A stretch of 64,000 nt of DNA from Sphagnum compactum. Lineage: Eukaryota > Bryophyta > Sphagnopsida > Sphagnales. This document shows positions 56,193 to 64,000 of the stretch, piece after piece. The position numbers and the translations under genes were made by a program. Within the stretch, counting starts at the first letter, position 1. Each line of letters starts with the position of its first letter. The notes beneath the pieces are model-generated. The model saw only the letters and a list, made by a program, of their open reading frames with translations. It was not told the DNA's origin and ran no database searches. The stretch lies in contig OZ234499.1 in the NCBI GenBank assembly GCA_965153455.1, positions 16,364,271 to 16,428,270 of the forward strand, written 5' to 3'.

Positions 56193-57981
56193 TTAAACAC
56201 TTGCAGGAGGGTGCAAAGACTGGGCATTTGGTGTGGAACTTCGTTCTGTTGTACCTAAGTAGATCTCATGGTCCAACAACCTGCACATGACATCTAGAGG
56301 TGTATAGTCCCGATAATATTCCTCCTTAGAAGCAGACAATTGCTGAATTGCACCAAGAGACATGAGGACACCACATTGCCTGGCTAACCTTCCGAACTCT
56401 GGCAGAAGAACATAGAAGTCTTGGGCTTCCACATGATGCACATAGTTCCAGCGGAGATTCGAACCAGTGTGCCGATCATGCTTCTTCAGTATCTTAACTG
56501 AAGCTGCACAACAATATTTTCAAGAGAGAATTTTTAAAAAAAATGTTCAGTCCAAATGTACAGAAGCAGCACTGGCTGAGGCCATTGAAACTGTAATCTT
56601 CCTTAGTTTACAATATTCCTGCTGCTGAAAGAACCCTGAGTTTGTTTTTGCAGGCTAGCTAGATGCATCAGGCCCCATGAGCATGGTTAAGAGAAAACTT
56701 TGGAGATCACATGTCTTGTCATTCTACAAACACTGGTCAGCAGCTGCTGACGACATCATGGGAATTGAATGCAAAAGTGCAATAGTTTCTACCTTCATAG
56801 TTGATCTTACTGGAATACTCCAGTGTGCGAAAATCCACAAACAGATTGGCCATCCACCACCGAATTCTTTTGAGCATGCCCACGTCCCAAGAAAGAATGG
56901 AAGAGTGAAGATAGTTTTGCTTAGCTTCCTCCTCTCTCCTCATCAGATCCAGTTGCTGCACAAGCATTGAAACTAGAGAAAGATCAACAGCTGCTTGTCA
57001 TGAATGTGCTGCTACCTTGCAGTGCTACAGATTATTATATGAAAGTCATGACAACATATCGCTCTCTGGATCTAAACAGACAAAATGAATCATGCATGAG
57101 CCATGCGTTCTCTACATCCAAACGGTTTCAAGACCTGCGTGGCAGACCTGCAAGACATTGAGAGGAAATGAAGATGCCATCATCCACATGTGGTGGCTTA
57201 CCATCATGAGTGCAGTGTTATGATGGAGGCGAGCGACGAAAAGCTTGTTGATCTTTTGGAACTCTGCATCGAGCATGCGCTTGAATATCGTCACTTGATA
57301 ACTGAGATGGACATCAGTGTTGTCGCCTGTAGAACGAAAGAGCTCATGCAGGAAGGCCTCATCCTCCTCATCTATACCGGTATTGCAATTCACAGGCCGC
57401 TCAAGACCGGCCTCTACACCCTCGCGTGGTGCCGTCAACATGGGCTGCGAATTTCCTTGGTTACCACAAGCCATAGCTGTGCTTGGCCAACCCATCAACA
57501 TACCATTGGACCATGCCACCAGCATGGGCTGCGAATTGCCGGAAATGAAACCTGGTTTTAGCCAACCCAACTGTACACCGTTGGACCATGTCTGGGGCTG
57601 AAAAAGCAACGGCTGAAAAATACCACAAACCATAGCTGTGCTTGGCCAAGTACCCAGCTGCACTATACCGTTGGACCATGTCCGGGGCTGAGAAAGAAAT
57701 GCATCATCGAAATCCAAATCCTCGATGTCTTCGAGTCCACAATTCGTAGTCGCTGTGCTACGGTGGTATTGACTACTACTACCCAGTTCAACCCAACCGT
57801 GGTCATGGGTGAGGCCGGAAACAGGCAAAGCAGCCGGCTTATCTCCGCAGGAGGCGGATATGCTCGATTGCACAAAAAGCTTGATATGCTCCTTAAGCAT
57901 CTTATAATCCAAAAACAGCTGCTCTCTGTAGTTCAGAGGCATGATCATCATGGTTCGCGACAGTTTCCGTCCGAACTTCAT
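56193..57981 (-). CDS. SPX-domain protein, three exons, expanded repetitive spacer
   Basis: Exons on the minus strand are 57981-57202, 56955-56793 and 56503-56193, joined in frame to 417 residues. MKFGRKLSRTMMIMPLNYREQ and YKMLKEHIKLF are the SPX N-terminus. VTIFKRMLDAEFQKINKLFVARL is the middle helix pair. Exon 2 carries QQLDLMRREEEAKQ, and exon 3 opens with ASVKILKKHDRHTGSN, the inositol-pyrophosphate-binding Lys element. Intron positions and phases equal those of the gene at 50759, so they are paralogues in opposite orientation. Between the two N-terminal SPX blocks is an insertion of about 170 residues, partly built of repeats (TWSNGIVQLG, TWSNGVQLGW, AWSNGMLMGW; WPSTAM twice). The tail is short, ending HPPASV. 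The role is probably PHR-factor repression in phosphate signalling. The long spacer makes normal folding uncertain. Confidence 0.85.
57440..57695 (-). repeat. intragenic tandem repeats in the SPX spacer
   Basis: Words such as CCATAGCTGTGCTTGGCCAA (57471, 57630) and TTGGACCATG (57506, 57580, 57670) with GGGCTG recur at roughly 70-160 bp. Lengths are such that the reading frame is kept. The encoded repeat is WSNG followed by QLG or LMG. Confidence 0.8.
57856..57863. promoter_or_regulatory. P1BS-like octamer (GGATATGC)
   Basis: It matches GNATATNC, the PHR1-type binding site found in phosphate-starvation genes including SPX genes. It lies inside exon 1 of this SPX gene about 120 bp after the start codon, so function is doubtful. 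An 8-bp palindrome with two free positions is common by chance. Confidence 0.2.
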
Positions 57982-58019
57982 CTTGCCCAGACCTCGAAAA
58001 ACTGTATCACCGCTCGCGC

Positions 58020-61000
58020 TTGATCGCCTTTATCAGAGTACTACCAGCACTCACCTTATAATGCACAAAAAGGGCGGAAACAAAAACAACACCACATATC
58101 GATGAACTTGGCTGCAATTAAAACTCGACAACTATCTATAAAAGGACTTGAAGGGACCTGCAATGAAGCATGCGGAGGTTTGCAATCACCTTGGCAATGC
58201 GTCTACAACCGGGAACTTGGAATAAAAGAGCACTGAGGAAGATCGCCTCAGGCGCCACTCTTTGCACCTGTCAACCAGGAATGATCTGCAAGCTGCTTCA
58301 GATCGGGACAGCTGGGCGTGGATTGCACATTCCCATGCCACAGTACTTAAGAAACCAGAGTAGTTCTCAGACCACGAGAGTGAACCTTCAATGTGGTAGC
58401 GTGAATATAGGTCTGATCTCTTCTTCACCTCTGATCTCTCCGTCGTCGTCTCCGTGCTGCTGTTTTTTACTTACCGTTCAAAGTAGAAAGTATGAATCCC
58501 TTATAGGTCCTTAGATCTGCAGTACAATACGTACTTGGGTCATAAAAGAAGAGGAAACCAAATGTACACAGAGGCGTGTAGCAGGCGGGTATCTATCCAG
58601 TCGGTCTGGCGATCTTACACCTCTGTTGAACATTTCTCCTTAGGTCGGCAGCTTGTGATCTCGACCCTGTCGAACGCCCCTTAGCTGCTTACAACAAGTC
58701 ACTACTCAACCCCAAAACGATAGGGAATTGGGACGTTGGTGGGCACCACCATAGTTGGTCTGCGGCCATTTAGCCATATGTATTAAGTTGGTTCTTCACA
58801 CCAGCTGCTTGTGTTTGACAACTCCAGCAACATACATACTGTCCAAATCAGGGTTACGAAAAGAATTCCTATTGGTCTTTGCTGTAGGGTAAGGGCCCCC
58901 CTCACTTTCCTACTGGTCTTTAGTGCAGGGTAAAGCCCAGGGGCAGGGCTTTATCAGAATAAGGAGCTCAGGGCAGGCATGAATCTGGGAAAGCTCGCTC
59001 CCAAAGGGTGTTACATTGCCCAAAAAAGCCTACAGTTTCCTTCTTTTTTCAAAATTCTATGATACCCAATGGGTACCCGCAGGGGGTATCATGAGACAAA
59101 TAAAGAAACAAAAGATGGCTGGGCTTTCTGAAAAATGTAATGCTCGCCTCTCCAGGCATAACACTTTTAGAAAAACCTGCCAGGATATTGCACCTGGTAA
59201 TGCCCTGTCCAACAACACTACAAAAAACCAGTCAGGTGTTTACAAACATGTATTTTGTACAATTTCAAGAAGTCTAGTGTATAAGAGTTTTTTGAGAACC
59301 AGTAAAAACAACTGTTGATATTTCATCCCTATGATGAAAGGCCCTAAACAGGATGGAAATGGATGAAAATATACACAACTTCCATCAACCATCCTCCTAG
59401 CTGGTGGGTGGAAAAAGAATCCATCCAAGCCCCCCTGGAATTCATGGATGCATCCACACAAGACATGTGTCTACTTTCTCTTGAATGCAATGCATACTCA
59501 GAAGGTATTTTTACACCATTCTTTTGGAGTATGTTTGTTTTTCCAATTTCCCAGTTCCCAGTAAAACTGTCATGTACCCCACTTTTGGCAACCTTAGTCC
59601 AAATTATTCCACCATTATAAACTCCCCTTGCAAATAGATAGATAGAGGTGTCCCACCTTTGTCCATCAAATTATCTATTGGACAATGACTTAGAGTTCTT
59701 TTCTTTTGAACCTCGTCTTTGTTTTTTTGAATGGACACATCTATCCAACTTCATCGCTTTGTTGAGTTTTCAGAATGATACGCTTGTTGGCTTGGCTTTT
59801 CCCATAGCTAAGAGACTGCAAATTGGCACTTAGGATCTGGGCATAAAAGTTTGGCTCAAACTTAACCCAATGTGTGACTGACATCTGGAATACTACATGT
59901 GTTTATATGATGGATGGGCATGTTCCCAAAAAGTGAATGCATCTAGATGAGAAGTTCTGGATGCAGTAAGGGAAGTTATAGTTTGAAGTTTGCATGATTT
60001 AAGGGCAGAGTCATTCTGCTATCCATTGCTTGTTTTGCTCTCTTTTGCTCATTTCACTGCTGGCCCATTTTGCATGTGGAAATGTCAATTTTATGGGTGA
60101 ATATTTTGGTAGATTTTAAGGTCTGAACTGTTGAATAAGACTATACATTTCTCCAAAAGTTACATGCAGTTCCATTTACACAATGTTGAGATTATTGGTA
60201 GCTATGCTGGGCTGAAGGGGGGAAAATGCCAAATAAAGTATAAGAGAAATTAAGTGGCATTGGTTGACAGTGACTACATGAACAGACTTGACTAGAGATA
60301 TTTCCCATGATATGCATTGGATTGTGTGGCCCAGCACTCACCAGTGCACCATCTGTTGGAACTTACCCATTGTGACTCGATTGTGGATGAACCCAATTTG
60401 GATCTATCCACTGTTGTAACCTATCCTGTAAACCCTCCTTCCAGCTCACTGTAGCTCTACATAAACTACATACTTAATCTGTGGGTAAGTATCATAGGTA
60501 AGTATGTAGGGAATGTAGAGTTATTACTATGTAGGTGCTAATGTAGGTAAGGCATCTGGCATCATTGCTAGGTGGGAAGATACATGTGTATGGATGGTAC
60601 ATAGCTAGCCACAAGCTTAGCTTTGGCACAGGAATACAACCAAAAAGTGTTTTCCATTCACACACCATCCATCTTTCATTGTGTGCTGGTGGGCACTATT
60701 TCACTGGATGATCTGATATAAAAATCATACTTAACATAGATATAGTACCAGTTCATGGGTTAAAATCCAGACCAAATGAGCTACATGAGAATATTGACAA
60801 TTTGTTGATGAAAACTAGACACAAGATGGGAATTGCATCCTCAGGAGTCAGGTCACCAAGTGGTAGACCTTTCAGGTTTTGAGATGTTAAAGTTCACACT
60901 CCAGGAACATATTCTTTTACATCACAAACAGATTTTTCCTAGATATACACTGTCTGCCCTTCAACACTCCAACTTTTAATCAACTTTCTCAGCATTGTTT

Positions 61001-61345
61001 TTAATTGAGACATATGTTGCAGTTCTGTCTTTACTGCTATCCGAAATTGGTGAGTGGTAGAACTTTGAGAGGCAGTCTTATAGGATCCCAAATCCAGTTC
61101 CAAGATTTTTTTTATAAATCTTTGGTGAGTTAGGTATTTTGTGGTTGTTTTATGTCCAGGTAGTTTTTGAAGGATCAAAACCTACTCTTCAGGTTAGGCA
61201 TTAAGATTAATTAAGCACATCTCCTCACATGATTCTAAAATATACTTACACACAATTGAATAGATCTGCCTATAGAACACATCATTTGTATAGAACTGTT
61301 TTAAAAAGATGGAGTGGGTCACACTTAGAACCAATATTTTCTTTT
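58020..61345. other. intergenic, no gene seen
   Basis: The first few hundred bases would be the promoter of the minus-strand SPX gene. Short frames only. A pair of CTATTGGTCTTT/CTACTGGTCTTT..GTAGGGTAA units at 58870 and 58909 leads into the GTAAAGCCC palindrome at 58927-58953. Confidence 0.45.
58927..58953. repeat. dispersed GTAAAGCCC/GGGCTTTA palindrome
   Basis: GTAAAGCCC, AGGGGCA and GGGCTTTA form a perfect-armed short hairpin. It is the best-preserved copy of the small element also seen at 82-109 and 28403-28430. Confidence 0.6.
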
Positions 61346-61349
61346 CAAT

Positions 61350-61600
61350 GTTTTGTGATTTAGCCGAGGGGCAATCATCATAAGCCAATATAGCCAAATT
61401 TGGCTATCAAAAAAATATGAAAAGAAACTTTTTAAATATATTTTGGCTACCTACTTGAACCACATATAGAAAACTGGGGACTTTTTAAAAGATTTGTTTG
61501 GAGATGTTAATTGCCAATTTTGGCAGATTTGTTTTTCAAACAACCATTGAATTTGTGACAAATTTTTCACATGAAACAGGAGGCTGCTTAGAACTGCCAG
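61350..61600. repeat. dispersed repeat, copy B (partner at 3165-3470)
   Basis: CATAAGCCAATATAGCCAAA, TTTGGCTAT, TTTTGGCTACCTACTTGAACC and CATTGAATTTG follow in the same order as at 3165-3470. It is non-coding. Confidence 0.55.
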
Positions 61601-63240
61601 GGAATTCCAATGCACATATGTACTTCACAATCAGCTCATGTTCAGTGCTCACCGCAGTGTTCTAGCAGCTCATTTGTTTTGGATCTATGGAATGTCTCTT
61701 GCAATCCCAGGTACGAAAGTACACTCATAACTCATAAAGTTTGCAGCCTGGACCAAAATTAGTTGAATTGTAGGCAATTAGGGAAGTCAGGGCCTAAAAA
61801 ACTTGGGGTCAACTTTGAACATTTTGGGCTTGTTGCATGGCCCCAAGTTACTAATAAATGCTAGAACATTGATGTCAGGATATTATTAAGTGCTGAAACA
61901 TTGGCACCAAGGGTTGCAAATTGGCCTCCCAAATGAGATGGTATTGATGAAACCCTGCCAAACTTTATATAAAGAAAGCACCCAAGAAAGGACGAGAAAA
62001 CGAAACAAGGGGCCTGGACCGAAGTCCAGGCGCCAACCGCCCAACAAAGGCGGGCCACAAGGAGGAAAGGAATTTCATGGTATCCTTTTTCCTGCCTTGG
62101 GGCCAATACAAGGCCATAGAGTTCACCATTTATTGGTACTAACTTTGGGCAGATTGAAAAGATTTTTTCTAGTTCAGCCTTGACTCCTAGTGTAAAGCCC
62201 TTGGGGCTGATTTCAACTTTTGCACCAATAGGAATGCTTGATTTGGGTTGAACATTGGCCCTGACTCCTACTGCAAAGCGGGCCTAAGATTCTTCGCTAT
62301 GGGCAGAGGCAATAGAGCACATGGCCAAGCTAAGAACTGGCTAGTTCTACACTGGTGGTAAGAGCACAAGAGCTGTTGGCAGGTGGACTTTGTTGATTGG
62401 CATGTGAACATACACCCGCTGGGTGATCATTAATTGAACAGTGTGGCACACTTGGAGATTTAGGGATTTCTTTTTCAAATAAATTGTGTTATATAAAATT
62501 GGGAAAAATATTCCAAAAAATTAGTTGAATTTTAACTAGAAAAACACACATTCAGAAATATTTCTCAAATTCTTTTGTCCAGAAATCAACAAAATTTGTG
62601 GTAAAAGAATTACTGGCATCACCATGGAACATTTTGTGTGTGGGTGAAGCCCAAGGTGGGCAAATGTTCCAAAGTGTCTTTGGCCTATGATAGGGCAGTA
62701 GCAGGGCCAGCATTTTAGGAATGTCTAGCACCCATGGTACAGCCCCACACTTGGGGACATGTTATCATAATCCAAAACATATGCTTCCTATATGATAACT
62801 TAAATGTATAGAGATGAAAAATGTAGATCACAAGACATATCAAAACGGGGTCTGAGGCTTCTTATAATACCTACACCTTAAGAGTGAATTGAGGGATATT
62901 CACAAAAATAAGGTGCCAGGCTCCAAATACACAAAGAAATTTCCGAGTAATTTGTAAAATAACTATGGGCTTTGCACTAGAAGTTATATTGTGCAATGTC
63001 ACTAATAAAAAAGTGTCATAAACTAAAATAATTGATAATGTTAGAATATATGTTTTTGTATCCTTTACATGTCATAATTTATATTTTAAAATTTGATCAT
63101 TTGTTTCTATAGATATATACACACATATGAATTTATCTGGCTTTACCTTATTAGAAATCCACTTTCAATTGCTCAAAATGTCTTCAAGTTTAAATGAGCA
63201 TTGGTATTTCTTATGCTAGAAATTGAAGTATGTTGCAGTT
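61600..63240. other. intergenic, nothing recognised
   Basis: No gene found. Fragments of the GTAAAGCCC element occur near 62190 and 62275. Confidence 0.4.
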
Positions 63241-63550
63241 TTTGATAGCACTAGTGTGTTAGCACTTTTTGTTAGCTGCTAGAAAACTTGGACATAGACC
63301 AAGTTACCAAACACCCTAACACTAGACCCTAGCTATCTAGGTCCCTAGACCTCTAGCCTGAGAACTGAACTTGGGTACAATCTCTTTTACCCTACCCATG
63401 TATCAAAAAAATTTAAATCTCAAATGGAGCCCTGAGTTACATAAGGTCTATGTCCTAGTTTTCTAGGTGCTAGGGTTAGCAATGGTTTAAGGTTTAAGCT
63501 ATACCTTAGCATCTAGGGTACCCGAAGCAAAGGTTTTTCATAACACCTAG
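63240..63550. repeat. CTAG-rich low-complexity tract
   Basis: Words such as CACTAGACCCTAGC, TCTAGGTCCCTAGACCTCTAG, TTTTCTAGGTGCTAGGGTTAG and CATCTAGGGTACC are packed into about 300 bp. The left half carries CCCTAG and the right half its complement, so it is loosely inverted-repeat. Reason unknown. Confidence 0.5.
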
Positions 63551-64000
63551 TAACCTTGCAACAAGTTTATCACACAGCTGCTACCTCCACAAGAATAAAA
63601 ATGTCCAAGTGAGAACTTGGGCCTCTCTTTTCTCAAGCTATATATATATGATTTTGGATTCATCTTAGAAGCTCTATTGCGTTTCTTTTCTTCTTTTGAA
63701 TTATTTTTGTGTGTTTTGTCTTTGGAAGTTTGTTGATGCATGTGGTGGTATTAAGATTCTTTGCTCCTTGTCCTCAGTCATGTTCTTTTGTTCTTCACTC
63801 CTACTCCTCATTTTTACTTTTGATTTTCTCTCCAAGTTTGTTCTTGCTCTTCACTCTTACTATGAGCTCCTCTACTAGAACAGTTCCTACTCTTTGTTTT
63901 CAGTGCCTTTGTTCTTTGCTCCTAGCTCAAGTGCTTTTCAATTTTGGCTCCTAATTCTTTGCATTGGGCTCTAATAGTATTTACTCTTAACCCTACTCTT
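63550..64000. other. window end, nothing recognised
   Basis: The stretch is T/C-rich on the + strand with short frames. No exon is identified. Confidence 0.35.

Noticed and set aside
56450-56475. tRNA T-arm-like word (GGTTCGAATCT on the minus strand)
   Set aside because: It lies within SPX exon 3 (codons for GSNL), and no cloverleaf can be built around it.
57190-57601. + strand frames of about 94-123 residues
   Set aside because: They are antisense to SPX exon 1, whose protein family is clear.
1-64000. CRISPR arrays, operons or bacterial-type systems
   Set aside because: The tandem repeats lack the repeat-spacer pattern and the genes are intron-bearing plant genes.

Overview
The window is nuclear DNA of a plant (streptophyte). 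The genes have spliceosomal introns with GT..AG borders and include plant-type families: an AP2/ERF factor, SPX-domain phosphate-sensing proteins, an AVT6-like amino-acid transporter exon and a CWC22 splicing factor. The sequence is AT-rich and gene-poor, full of diverged repeats, and carries Helitrons and a Penelope-like element. I see no recognisable LTR retrotransposon coding. A large-genome non-seed plant or streptophyte alga is plausible, but the lineage cannot be fixed from the sequence alone.

Layout. 0-4.7 kb: AT-rich repeats. 4.76-6.92 kb (-): decayed Helitron Rep gene. 8.2-9.5 kb (-): AP2/ERF (DREB-like) gene with a ~291-bp tandem triplication through its DNA-binding domain. 10.5-15.4 kb: several tandem-repeat arrays, a 1.83-kb-spaced block duplication and a nested inverted repeat. 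15.5-24.6 kb: CWC22 gene. All splice sites are intact, but one extra AATC unit shifts its first coding exon, a Penelope-like retroelement with an N-terminal GIY-YIG endonuclease fills a 4.65-kb intron, and the last exon lies on the opposite strand. 28.6-36.2 kb: two head-to-tail Helitrons, inferred from matching 5' ends and hairpin-CTAG 3' ends. They contain captured fragments: coiled-coil exons, an AVT6-type first exon and an unidentified nuclear-type exon. 38.9-41.0 kb: large imperfect inverted repeat. 41.9-58.0 kb: three SPX loci (an exon-1 relic, a complete + strand gene and a complete - strand gene). The rest is repeat-rich intergenic DNA.

The intact SPX genes share intron positions and phases, so they are paralogues. 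They are probably inositol-pyrophosphate sensors of the phosphate-starvation response. CWC22 acts in exon-junction-complex loading and splicing. There is no operon-like organisation. Much of the interest is in how mobile elements and repeat slippage have rearranged genes. Coordinates of exons were read by hand from splice consensus and protein-family similarity, and repeat identities were judged by eye.
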